A DNA stretch of 64,000 bases from Paratinospora sagittata (Eukaryota > Streptophyta > Magnoliopsida > Ranunculales > Menispermaceae): the NCBI GenBank assembly GCA_035771175.1, contig CM069590.1, positions 28,968,821-29,032,820 of the forward strand, given 5' to 3'. Made by a program: the position numbers and the translations under genes. The notes beneath the pieces were generated by a model that saw only the letters and a list, made by a program, of their open reading frames with translations, did not search any database and had not been told where the DNA came from. This document shows, in pieces, positions 36,159-49,900 of the stretch. Position 1 is the first letter of the stretch, and each line of letters begins with the position of its first letter.

Positions 36159-39100
36159 ATTAGACATGAGATATGTCTTCGTTCTTCGAGCTTGATCTTT
36201 GTAGAATTCGAAAGCTATTGTTCGATGTGTTCTTGATGCAAAACAGGTGATGTGTTCCTTTTTGATGTGTTATCTTATCGAGACCACTTCATATACTTAG
36301 AGTTTAAACAATGGATAGCCTCTGCAAATCTTAGCACACAAGGGATAAAATGAAGAACTAGCTGAACATCAAGACAGATTGCAATTTTGATTCAATTCGA
36401 AGCCTTTTTTTGCAAAGGCAAGAATCATTACTTTCTTCTCTTGAAAAACTCTTCGAAAAGCTCAATCTAACTTGCAAATATCGTGCGTGTTGAATTTTTG
36501 AAAATCAGAGAATGAGTGTTTTATAAAATTTGAAGTTGAAGGTTAAAGAGAAAGAGTACTACTACAAAATGATTTGAATTCAAAACATCGTTCAATCTAA
36601 AGTTTTTTGGGCGTGCGAGACAATGGGAATCATCTAGGTGTTACTAGAGAATATTTCAATTAAGATAACCTGGCAAAACTGTGAAGGAATAGAAAAATCG
36701 AGCAAGCAGAAGTGCCCACATTTTTCTCGTTAGAAATATAAGATTTTAGTCTAAGACGTGCAAATTGCTGGATAGCCTTATTTTTGAAAAATTAATATTT
36801 TGACACTAAAGAACCATTTCATTGACTCAAAACACTTTGATATAAGATTAAACACTTTTAAATAATTCAAAACTCATTAAAATTATGATTAAAACCTTTC
36901 AGAAAACATTTTTTTCAAAATGAAATACTATATCGAAAGTGATTTTGAAGACTTTGCAATTTTCAGAGTTTTAGTGCTGAGAGTGATCGAGCGGTTACCC
37001 TACACACCAAAGATCAAACTAATGCATTAGACATGAGATATGTCTTCGTTCTTCGAGCTTGATCTTTGTAGAATTCGAAAGCTATTGTTTGATGTGTTCT
37101 TGATGCAAAACAGGTGATGTGTTCCTTTTTGATGTGTTATCTTATCGAGACCACTTCATATACTTAGAGTTTAAACAATGGATAGCCTCTGCAAATCTTA
37201 GCACACAAGGGATAAAATGAAGAACTAGCTGAACATCAAGACAGATTGCAATTTTGATTCAATTCGAAACCTTTTTTTGCAAAGGCAAGAATCATTACTT
37301 TCTTCTCTTGAAAAACTCTTCGAAAAGCTCAATCTAACTTGCAAATATCGTGCGTGTTGTATTTTTGAAAATCAGAGAATGAGTGTTTTATAAAATTTGA
37401 AGTTGAAGGTTAAAGAGCAAGAGTACTAAAAAATGATTTGAATTCAAAACATTGTTCAATCTAAAGTTTTTTGGGGGTGCGAGACAATGGGAATCATCTA
37501 GGTGTTACTGGAGAATATTTCAATTAAGATAACCTGGCAAAACTGTGAAGGAATAGAAAAATCGAGCAAGCAGAAGTGCCCACATTTTTCTCGTTAGAAA
37601 TATAAGATTTTAGTCTAAGACGTGCAAATTGCTGGATAGCCTTATTTTTGAAAAATTAATATTTTGACACTAAAGAACCATTTCATTGACTCAAAACACT
37701 TTGATATAAGATTAAACACTTTTAAATAATTCAAAACTCATTAAAATTATGATTATAACCTTTCAGAAAACATTTTTTTCAAAATGAAATACTATATCGA
37801 AAGTGATTTTGAAGACTTTGCAATTTTCAGAGTTTTAGTGCTGAGAGTGATCGAGCGGTTACCCTACACACCAAAGATCAAACTAATGCATTAGACATGA
37901 GATATGTCTTCGTTCTTCGAGCTTGATCTTTGTAGAATTCGAAAGCTATTGTTGGATGTGTTCTTGATGCAAAACAGGTGATGTGTTCCTTTTTGATGTG
38001 TTATCTTATCGAGACCACTTCATATACTTAGAGTTTAAACAATGGATAGCCTCTGCAAATCTTAGCACACAAGGGATAAAATGAAGAACTAGCTGAACAT
38101 CAAGACAGATTGCAATTTTGATTCAATTCGAAGCCTTTTTTTGCAAAGGCAAGAATCATTACTTTCTTCTCTTGAAAAACTCTTCGAAAAGCTCAATCTA
38201 ACTTGCAAATATCGTGCGTGTTGAATTTTTGAAAATCAGAGAATGAGTGTTTTATAAAATTTGAAGTTGAAGGTTAAAGAGAAAGAGTACTACTACAAAA
38301 TGATTTGAATTCAAAACATCGTTCAATCTAAAGTTTTTTGGGCGTGCGAGACAATGGGAATCATCTAGGTGTTACTAGAGAATATTTCAATTAAGATAAC
38401 CTGGCAAAACTGTGAAGGAATAGAAAAATCGAGCAAGCAGAAGTGCCCACATTTTTCTCGTTAGAAATATAAGATTTTAGTCTAAGACGTGCCAATTGCT
38501 GGATAGCCTTATTTTTGAAAAATTAATATTTTGACACTAAAGAACCATTTCATTGACTCAAAACACTTTGATATAAGAATAAACACTTTTAAATAATTCA
38601 AAACTCATTAAAATTATGATTAAAACCTTTCGAAAAACATTTTTGTAAAAATGAAATACTATATCGAAAGTGATTTTGAAGGCTTTGCAATTTTCAGAGT
38701 TTTAGTGCTAAGATTGATCGAGGGGTTACCTTACACACCAGAGATCAAACTAATGGATTAGACATGAGATATGTCTTCGTTCTTCGAGCTTGATCATTGT
38801 AGAATTCGAAAGCTATTGTTTGATGTGTTCTTGATGCAAAACAGGTGATGTGTTCCTCTTTGATGTGTTATCTTACCGAGACCACTTCATATACTTAGAG
38901 TTTTAAACACTGGATAGCCTCTGCAAATCTTAGCACACAAGGGATAAAATGAAGAACTAGCTGAACATCAAGACATATTGCAATTTTGATTCAATTCGAA
39001 GCCTTTTTTTGCAAAGGAAAGAATCATTACTTTCTTCTCTTGAAAAACTCTTCGAAAAGCTCAATCTAACTTGCAAATATCGTGCGTGTTGTATTTTTGA

Positions 39101-42100
39101 AAATCAGAGAATGAGTGTTTTATAAAATTTGAAGTTGAAGGTTAAAGAGCAAGAGTACTAAAAAATGATTTGAATTCAAAACATTGTTCAATCTAAAGTT
39201 TTTTGGGGGTGCGTGACAATGGGAATCATCTAGGTGTTACTAGAGAATATTTCAATTAAGATAACCTGGCAAAACTGTGAAGGAATAGAAAAATCGAGCA
39301 CGCAGAAGTGCCCACATTTTTCTCGTTAGAAATATAAGATTTTAGTCTAAGACGTGCAAATTGCTGGATAGCCTTATTTTTGAAAAATTAATATTTTGAC
39401 ACTAAAGAACCATTTCATTGACTCAAAACACTTTGATATAAGATTAAACACTTTTAAATAATTCAAAACTCATTAAAATTATGATTAAAACCTTTCAGAA
39501 AACATTTTTTTCAAAATGAAATACTATATCGAAAGTGATTTTGAAGACTTTGCAATTTTCAGAGTTTTAGTGCTGAGAGTGATCGAGCGGTTACCCTACA
39601 CACCAAAGATCAAACTAATGCATTAGACAGGAGATATGTCTTCGTTCTTCGAGCTTGATCTTTGTAGAATTCGAAAGCTATTGTTGGATGTGTTCTTGAT
39701 GCAAAACAGGTGATGTGTTCCTTTTTGATGTGTTATCTTATCGAGACCACTTCATATACTTAGAGTTTAAACAATGGATAGCCTCTGCAAATCTTAGCAC
39801 ACAAGGGATAAAATGAAGAACTAGCTGAACATCAAGACAGATTGCAATTTTGATTCAATTCGAAGCCTTTTTTTGCAAAGGCAAGAATCATTACTTTCTT
39901 CTCTTGAAAAACTCTTCGAAAAGCTCAATCTAACTTGCAAATATCGTGCGTGTTGTATTTTTGAAAATCAGAGAATGAGTGTTTTATAAAATTTGAAGTT
40001 GAAGGTTAAAGAGCAAGAGTACTAAAAAATGATTTGAATTCAAAACATTGTTCAATCTAAAGTTTTTTGGGGGTGCGAGACAATGGGAATCATCTAGGTG
40101 TTACTGGAGAATATTTCAATTAAGATAACCTGGCAAAACTGTGAAGGAATAGAAAAATCGAGCAAGCAGAAGTGCCCACATTTTTCTCGTTAGAAATATA
40201 AGATTTTAGTCTAAGACGTGCAAATTGCTGGATAGCCTTATTTTTGAAAAATTAATATTTTGACACTAAAGAACCATTTCATTGACTCAAAACACTTTGA
40301 AATAAGATTAAACACTTTTAAATAATTCAAAACTCATTAAAATTATGATTATAACCTTTCAGAAAACATTTTTTTCAAAATGAAATACTATATCGAAAGT
40401 GATTTTGAAGACTTTGCAATTTTCAGAGTTTTAGTGCTGAGAGTGATCGAGCGGTTACCCTACACACCAAAGATCAAACTAATGCATTAGACATGAGATA
40501 TGTCTTCGTTCTTCGAGCTTGATCTTTGTAGAATTCGAAAGCTATTGTTCGATGTGTTCTTGATGCAAAACAGGTGATGTGTTCCTTTTTTATGTGTTAT
40601 CTTATCGAGACCACTTCATATACTTAGAGTTTAAACAATGGATAGCCTCTGCAAATCTTAGCACACAAGGGATAAAATGAAGAACTAGCTGAACATCAAG
40701 ACAGATTGCAATTTTGATTCAATTCGAAGCCTTTTTTTGCAAAGGCAAGAATCATTACTTTCTTCTCTTGAAAAACTCTTCGAAAAGCTCAATCTAACTT
40801 GCAAATATCGTGCGTGTTGTATTTTTGAAAATTAGAGAATGAGTGTTTTATTAAATTTGAAGTTGAAGGTTAAAGAGCAAGAGTACTACAAAATGATTTG
40901 AATTCAAAACATTGTTCAATCTAAAGTTTTTTGGGGGTGCGAGACAATGGGAATCATCTAGGTGTTACTAGAGAATATTTCAATTAAGATAACCTGGCAA
41001 AACTGTGAAGGAATAGAAAAATCGAGCAAGCAGAAGTGCCCGCATTTTTCTCGTTAGAAATATAAGATTTTAGTCTAAGACGTGCAAATTGCTGGATAGC
41101 CTTATTTTTGAAAAATTAATATTTTGACACTAAAGAACCATTTCATTGACTCAAAACACTTTGATATAAGATTAAACACTTTTAAATAATTCAAAACTCA
41201 TTAAAATTATGATTAAAACCTTTCAGAAAACATTTTTTTCAAAATGAAATACTATATCGAAAGTGATTTTGAAGACTTTGCAATTTTCAGAGTTTTAGTG
41301 CTGAGAGTGATCGAGCGGGTACCCTACACACCAAAGATCAAACTAATGCATTAGACATGAGATATGTCTTCGTTCTTCGAGCTTGATCTTTGTAGAATTC
41401 GAAAGCTATTGTTGGATGTGTTCTTGATGCAAAACAGGTGATGTGTTCCTTTTTGATGTGTTATCTTATCGAGACCACTTCATATACTTAGAGTTTAAAC
41501 AATGGATAGCCTCTGCAAATCTTAGCACACAAGGGATAAAATGAAGAACTAGCTGAACATCAAGACAGATTGCAATTTTGATTCAATTCGAAGCCTTTTT
41601 TTGCAAAGGCAAGAATCATTACTTTCTTCTCTTGAAAAACTCTTCGAAAAGCTCAATCTAACTTGCAAATATCGTGCGTGTTGTATTTTTGAAAATTAGA
41701 GAATGAGTGTTTTATTAAATTTGAAGTTGAAGGTTAAAGAGCAAGAGTACTACAAAATGATTTGAATTCAAAACATTGTTCAATCTAAAGTTTTTTGGGG
41801 GTGCGAGACAATGGGAATCATCTAGGTGTTACTAGAGAATATTTCAATTAAGATAACCTGGCAAAACTGTGAAGGAATAGAAAAATCGAGCAAGCAGAAG
41901 TGCCCGCATTTTTCTCGTTAGAAATATAAGATTTTAGTCTAAGACGTGCAAATTGCTGGATAGCCTTATTTTTGAAAAATTAATATTTTGACACTAAAGA
42001 ACCATTTCATTGACTCAAAACACTTTGATATAAGATTAAACACTTTTAAATAATTCAAAACTCATTAAAATTATGATTAAAACCTTTCAGAAAACATTTT

Positions 42101-43941
42101 TTTCAAAATGAAATACTATATCGAAAGTGATTTTGAAGACTTTGCAATTTTCAGAGTTTTAGTGCTGAGAGTGATCGAGCGGTTACCCTACACACCAAAG
42201 ATCAAACTAATGCATTAGACATGAGATATGTCTTCGTTCTTCGATCTTGATCTTTGTAGAATTCGAAAGCTATTGTTGGATGTGTTCTTGATGCAAAACA
42301 GGTGATGTGTTCCTTTTTGATGTGTTATCTTATCGAGACCACTTCATATACTTAGAGTTTAAACAATGGATAGCCTCTGCAAATCTTAGCACACAAGGGA
42401 TAAAATGAAGAACTAGCTGAACATCAAGACAGATTGCAATTTTGATTCAATTCGAAGCCTTTTTTTGCAAAGGCAAGAATCATTACTTTCTTCTCTTGAA
42501 AAACTCTTCGAAAAGCTCAATCTAACTTGCAAATATCGTGCGTGTTGAATTTTTGAAAATCAGAGAATGAGTGTTTTGTAAAATTTGAAGTTGAAGGTTA
42601 AAGAGAAAGAGTACTACAAAATGATTTGAATTCAAAACATTGTTCAATCTAAAGTTTTTTGGGGGTGCGAGACAATGGGAATCATCTAGGTGTTACTAGA
42701 GAATATTTCAATTAAGATAACCTGGCAAAACTGTGAAGGAATAGAAAAATCGAGCAAGCAGAAGTGCCCACATTTTTCTCGTTAGAAATATAAGATTTTA
42801 GTCTAAGACGTGCCAATTGCTGGATAGCCTTATTTTTGAAAAATTAATATTTTGACACTAAAGAACCATTTCATTGAGTCAAAACACTTCGATATAAGAA
42901 TAAACACTTTTAAATCATTCAAAACTCATTAAAATTATGATTAAAACCTTTCGGAAAACATTTTTTTCAAAATGAAATACTATATCGAAAGTGATTTTGA
43001 AGACTTTGCAATTTTCAGAGTTTTAGTGCTGAGAGTGATCGAGCGGTTACCCTACACACCAAAGATCAAACTAATGCATTAGACATGAGATATGTCTTCG
43101 TTCTTCGATCTTGATCTTTGTAGAATTCGAAAGCTATTGTTCGATGTGTTCTTGATGCAAAACAGGTGATGTGTTCCTTTTTGATGTGTTATCTTATCGA
43201 GACCACTTCATATACTTAGAGTTTAAACAATGGATAGCCTCTGCAAATCTTAGCACACAAGGGATAAAATGAAGAACTAGCTGAACATCAAGACAGATTG
43301 CAATTTTGATTCAATTCGAAGCCTTTTTTTGCAAAGGCAAGAATCATTACTTTCTTCTCTTGAAAAACTCTTCGAAAAGCTCAATCTAACTTGCAAATAT
43401 CGTGCGTGTTGAATTTTTGAAAATCAGAGAATGAGTGTTTTGTAAAATTTGAAGTTGAAGGTTAAAGAGAAAGAGTACTACAAAATGATTTGAATTCAAA
43501 ACATTGTTCAATCTAAAGTTTTTTGGGGGTGCGAGACAATGGGAATCATCTAGGTGTTACTAGAGAATATTTCAATTAAGATAACCTGGCAAAACTGTGA
43601 AGGAATAGAAAAATCGAGCAAGCAGAAGTGCCCACATTTTTCTCGTTAGAAATATAAGATTTTAGTCTAAGACGTGCCAATTGCTGGATAGCCTTATTTT
43701 TGAAAAATTAATATTTTGACACTAAAGAACCATTTCATTGAGTCAAAACACTTCGATATAAGAATAAACACTTTTAAATCATTCAAAACTCATTAAAATT
43801 ATGATTAAAACCTTTCGGAAAACATTTTTGTAATAATGAAATACTATATCGAAAGTGATTTTGAAGACTTTGCAATTTTCAGAGTTTTAGTGCTAAGATT
43901 GATCGAGGGGTTACCTTACACACCAGAGATCAAACTAATGC
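36159..43941. repeat. Irregular satellite block with monomer pairs
   Basis: HOR order is disturbed here. Monomers 40486 and 41350 are neighbouring near-copies sharing 'gaaaattagag' and 'gtgcccgc'. Monomers 42214 and 43078 are neighbouring near-copies sharing 'cttcgatcttgatc', 'gtgttttgtaaaat', 'gagtcaaaacacttcg' and 'taaatcattc', differing mainly near the start (ttggatg against ttcgatg) and end (tttttttcaaaatg against ttttgtaataatg). Monomers 37026 and 39622 share 'ttactggag' and 'gattataacc'. One class I header (38757) is present, with the private change 'aaacactgg'. Confidence 0.65.
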
Positions 43942-46900
43942 ATTAGACATGAGATATGTCTTCGTTCTTCGAGCTTGATCATTGTAGAATTCGAAAGCTA
44001 TTGTTTGATGTGTTCTTGATGCAAAACAGGTGATGTGTTCCTCTTTGATGTGTTATCTTACCGAGACCACTTCATATACTTAGAGTTTTAAACAATGGAT
44101 AGCCTCTGCAAATCTTAGCACACAAGGGATAAAATGAAGAACTAGCTGAACATCAAGACAGATGGCAATTTTGATTCAATTCGAAGCCTTTTTTTGCAAA
44201 GGCAAGAATCATTACTTTCTTCTCTTGAAAAACTCTTCGAAAAGCTCAATCTAACTTGCAAATATCGTGCGTGTTGAATTTTTGAAAATTAGAGAATGAG
44301 TGTTTTATAAAATTTGAAGTTGAAGGTTAAAGAGCAAGAGTACTAAAAAATGATTTGAATTCAAAACATTGTTCAATCTAAAGTTTTTTGGGGGTGCGAG
44401 ACAATGGGAATCATCTAGGTGTTACTAGAGAATATTTCAATTAAGATAACCTGGCAAAACTGTGAAGGAATAGAAAAATCGAGCAAGCAGAAGTGCCCAC
44501 ATTTTTCTCGTTAGAAATATAAGATTTTAGTCTAAGACGTGCAAATTGCTGGATAGCCTTATTTTTGAAAAATTAATATTTTGACACTAAAGAACCATTT
44601 CATTGACTCAAAACACTTTGAAATAAGATTAAACACTTTTAAATAATTCAAAACTCATTAAAATTATGATTAAAACCTTTCAGAAAACATTTTTTTCAAA
44701 ATGAAATACTATATCGAAAGTGATTTTGAAGACTTTGCAATTTTCAGAGTTTTAGTTCTGAGAGTGATCGAGCGGTTACCCTACACACCAAAGATCAAAC
44801 TAATGCATTAGACATGAGATATGTCTTCGTTCTTCGAGCTTGATCTTTGTAGAATTCGAAAGCTATTGTTCGATGTGTTCTTGATGCAAAACAGGTGATG
44901 TGTTCCTTTTTGATGTGTTATCTTATCGAGACCACTTCATATACTTAGAGTTTAAACAATGGATAGCCTCTGCAAATCTTAGCACACAAGGGATAAAATG
45001 AAGAACTAGCTGAACATCAAGACAGATTGCAATTTTGATTCAATTCGAAGCCTTTTTTTGCAAAGGCAAGAATCATTACTTTCTTCTCTTGAAAAACTCT
45101 TCGAAAAGCTCAATCTAACTTGCAAATATCGTGCGTGTTGTATTTTTGAAAATAAGAGAATGAGTGTTTTATAAAATTTGAAGTTGAAGGTTAAAGAGAA
45201 GGAGTACTACTACAAAATGATTTGAATTCAAAACATCGTTCAATCTAAAGTTTTTTGGGCGTGCGAGACAATGGGAATCATCTAGGTGTTACTAGAGAAT
45301 ATTTCAATTAAGATAACCTGGCAAAACTGTGAAGGAATAGAAAAATCGAGCAAGCAGAAGTGCCCACATTTTTCTCGTTAGAAATATAAGATTTTAGTCT
45401 AAGACGTGCAAATTGCCGGATAGCCTTATTTTTGAAAAATTAATATTTTGACACTAAAGAACCATTTCATTGACTCAAAACACTTTGATATAAGATTAAA
45501 CACTTTTAAATAATTCAAAACTCATTAAAATTATGATTAAAACCTTTCAGAAAACATTTTTTTCAAAATGAAATACTATATCGAAAGTGATTTTGAAGAC
45601 TTTGCAATTTTCAGAGTTTTAGTGCTGAGAGTGATCGAGCGGTTACCCTACACACCAAAGATCAAACGAATGCATTAGACATGAGATATGTCTTCGTTCT
45701 TCGATCTTGATCTTTGTAGAATTCGAAAGCTATTGTTCGATGTGTTCTTGATGCAAAACAGGTGATGTGTTCCTTTTTGATGTGTTATCTTATCGAGACC
45801 ACTTCATATACTTAGAGTTTAAACAATGGATAGCCTCTGCAAATCTTAGCACACAAGGGATAAAATGAAGAACTAGCTGAACATCAAGACAGATTGCAAT
45901 TTTGATTCAATTCGAAGCCTTTTTTTGCAAAGGCAAGAATCATTACTTTCTTCTCTTGAAAAACTCTTCGAAAAGCTCAATCTAACTTGCAAATATCGTG
46001 CGTGTTGAATTTTTGAAAATCAGAGAATGAGTGTTTTGTAAAATTTGAAGTTGAAGGTTAAAGAGAAAGAGTACTACAAAATGATTTGAATTCAAAACAT
46101 TGTTCAATCTAAAGTTTTTTGGGCGTGCGAGACAATGGGAATCATCTAGGTGTTACTAGAGAATATTTCAATTAAGATAACCTGGCAAAACTGTGAAGGA
46201 ATAGAAAAATCGAGCAAGCAGAAGTGCCCGCATTTTTCTCGTTAGAAATATAAGATTTTAGTCTAAGACGTGCCAATTGCTGGATAGCCTTATTTTTGAA
46301 AAATTAATATTTTGACACTAAAGAACCATTTCATTGAGTCAAAACACTTCGATATAAGAATAAACACTTTTAAATCATTCAAAACTCATTAAAATTATGA
46401 TTAAAACCTTTCGGAAAACATTTTTGTAAAAATGAAATACTATATCGAAAGTGATTTTGAAGACTTTGCAATTTTCAGAGTTTTAGTGCTAAGATTGATC
46501 GAGGGGTTACCTTACACACCAAAGATCAAACTAATGCATTAGACATGAGATATGTCTTCGTTCTTCGAGCTTGATCATTGTAGAATTCGAAAGCTATTGT
46601 TTGATGTGTTCTTGATGCAAAACAGGTGATGTGTTCCTCTTTGATGTGTTATCTTACCGAGACCACTTCATATACTTAGAGTTTTAAACAATGGATAGCC
46701 TCTGCAAATCTTAGCACACAAGGGATAAAATGAAGAACTAGCTGAACATCAAGACAGATGGCAATTTTGATTCAATTCGAAGCCTTTTTTTGCAAAGGCA
46801 AGAATCATTACTTTCTTCTCTTGAAAAACTCTTCGAAAAGCTCAATCTAACTTGCAAATATCGTGCGTGTTGAATTTTTGAAAATCAGAGAATGAGTGTT

Positions 46901-49900
46901 TTATAAAATTTGAAGTTGAAGGTTAAAGAGCAAGAGTACTAAAAAATGATTTGAATTCAAAACATTGTTCAATCTAAAGTTTTTTGGGGGTGCGAGACAA
47001 TGGGAATCATCTAGGTGTTACTAGAGAATATTTCAATTAAGATAACCTGGCAAAACTGTGAAGGAATAGAAAAATCGAGCAAGCAGAAGTGCCCACATTT
47101 TTCTCGTTAGAAATATTAGATTTTAGTCTAAGACGTGCAAATTGCTGGATAGCCTTATTTTTGAAAAATTAATATTTTGACACTAAAGAACCATTTCATT
47201 GACTCAAAACACTTTGAAATAAGATTAAACACTTTTAAATAATTCAAAACTCATTAAAATTATGATTATAACCTTTCAGAAAACATTTTTTTCAAAATGA
47301 AATACTATATCGAAAGTGATTTTGAAGACTTTGCAATTTTCAGAGTTTTAGTTCTGAGAGTGATCGAGCGGTTACCCTACACACCAAAGATCAAACTAAT
47401 GCATTAGACATGAGATATGTCTTCGTTCTTCGAGCTTGATCTTTGTAGAATTCGAAAGCTATTGTTCGATGTGTTCTTGATGCAAAACAGGTGATGTGTT
47501 CCTATTTGATGTGTTATCTTATCGAGACCACTTCATATACTTAGAGTTTAAACAATGGATAGCCTCTGCAAATCTTAGCACACAAGGGATAAAATGAAGA
47601 ACTAGCTGAACATCAAGACAGATTGCAATTTTGATTCAATTCGAAGCCTTTTTTTGCAAAGGCAAGAATCATTACTTTCTTCTCTTGAAAAACTCTTCGA
47701 AAAGCTCAATCTAACTTGCAAATATCGTGCGTGTTGAATTTTTGAAAATCAGAGAATGAGTGTTTTATAAAATTTGAAGTTGAAGGTTAAAGAGAAAGAG
47801 TACTACTACAAAATGATTTGAATTCAAAACATCGTTCAATCTAAAGTTTTTTGGGCGTGCGAGACAATGGGAATCATCTAGGTGTTACTAGAGAATATTT
47901 CAATTAAGATAACCTGGCAAAACTGTGAAGGAATAGAAAAATCGAGCAAGCAGAAGTGCCCCCATTTTTCTCGTTAGAAATATAAGATTTTAGTCTAAGA
48001 CGTGCAAATTGCTGGATAGCCTTATTTTTGAAAAATTAATATTTTGACACTAAAGAACCATTTCATTGACTCAAAACACTTTGATATAAGATTAAACACT
48101 TTTAAATAATTCAAAACTCATTAAAATTATGATTAAAACCTTTCAGAAAACATTTTTTTCAAAATGAAATACTATATCGAAAGTGATTTTGAAGACTTTG
48201 CAATTTTCAGAGTTTTAGTGCTGAGAGTGATCGAGCGGTTACCCTACACACCAAAGATCAAACTAATGCATTAGACATGAGATATGTCTTCGTTCTTCGA
48301 GCTTGATCTTTGTAGAATTCGAAAGCTATTGTTGGATGTGTTCTTGATGCAAAACAGGTGATGTGTTCCTTTTTGATGTGTTATCTTATCGAGACCACTT
48401 CATATACTTAGAGTTTAAACAATGGATAGCCTCTGCAAATCTTAGCACACAAGGGATAAAATGAAGAACTAGCTGAACATCAAGACAGATTGCAATTTTG
48501 ATTCAATTCGAAGCCTTTTTTTGCAAAGGCAAGAATCATTACTTTCTTCTCTTGAAAAACTCTTCGAAAAGCTCAATCTAACTTGCAAATATCGTGCGTG
48601 TTGTATTTTTGAAAATTAGAGAATGAGTGTTTTCTTAAATTTGAAGTTGAAGGTTAAAGAGCAAGAGTACTACAAAATGATTTGAATTCAAAACATTGTT
48701 CAATCTAAAGTTTTTTGGGGGTGCGAGACAATGGGAATCATCTAGGTGTTACTAGAGAATATTTCAATTAAGATAACCTGGCAAAACTGTGAAGGAATAG
48801 AAAAATCGAGCAAGCAGAAGTGCCCGCATTTTTCTCGTTAGAAATATAAGATTTTAGTCTAAGACGTGCAAATTGCTGGATAGCCTTATTTTTGAAAAAT
48901 TAATATTTTGACACTAAAGAACCATTTCATTGACTCAAAACACTTTGATATAAGATTAAACACTTTTAAATAATTCAAAACTCATTAAAATTATGATTAA
49001 AACCTTTCAGAAAACATTTTTTTCAAAATGAAATACTATATCGAAAGTGATTTTGAAGACTTTGCAATTTTCAGAGTTTTAGTGCTGAGAGTGATCGAGC
49101 GGTTACCCTACACACCAAAGATCAAACTAATGCATTAGACATGAGATATGTCTTCGTTCTTCGATCTTGATCTTTGTAGAATTCGAAAGCTATTGTTCGA
49201 TGTGTTCTTGATGCAAAACAGGTGATGTGTTCCTTTTTGATGTGTTATCTTATCGAGACAACTTCATATACTTAGAGTTTAAACAATGGATAGCCTCTGC
49301 AAATCTTAGCACACAAGGGATAAAATGAAGAACTAGCTGAACATCAAGACAGATTGCAATTTTGATTCAATTCGAAGCCTTTTTTTGCAAAGGCAAGAAT
49401 CATTACTTTCTTCTCTTGAAAAACTCTTCGAAAAGCTCAATCTAACTTGCAAATATCGTGCGTGTTGAATTTTTGAAAATCAGAGAATGAGTGTTTTGTA
49501 AAATTTGAAGTTGAAGGTTAAAGAGAAAGAGTACTACAAAATGATTTGAATTCAAAACATTGTTCAATCTAAAGTTTTTTGGGCGTGCGAGACAATGGGA
49601 ATCATCTAGGTGTTACTAGAGAATATTTCAATTAAGATAACCTGGCAAAACTGTGAAGGAATAGAAAAATCGAGCAAGCAGAAGTGCCCGCATTTTTCTC
49701 GTTAGAAATATAAGATTTTAGTCTAAGACGTGCCAATTGCTGGATAGCCTTATTTTTGAAAAATTAATATTTTGACACTAAAGAACCATTTCATTGAGTC
49801 AAAACACTTCGATATAAGAATAAACACTTTTAAATCATTCAAAACTCATTAAAATTATGATTAAAACCTTTCGGAAAACATTTTTGTAAAAATGAAATAC

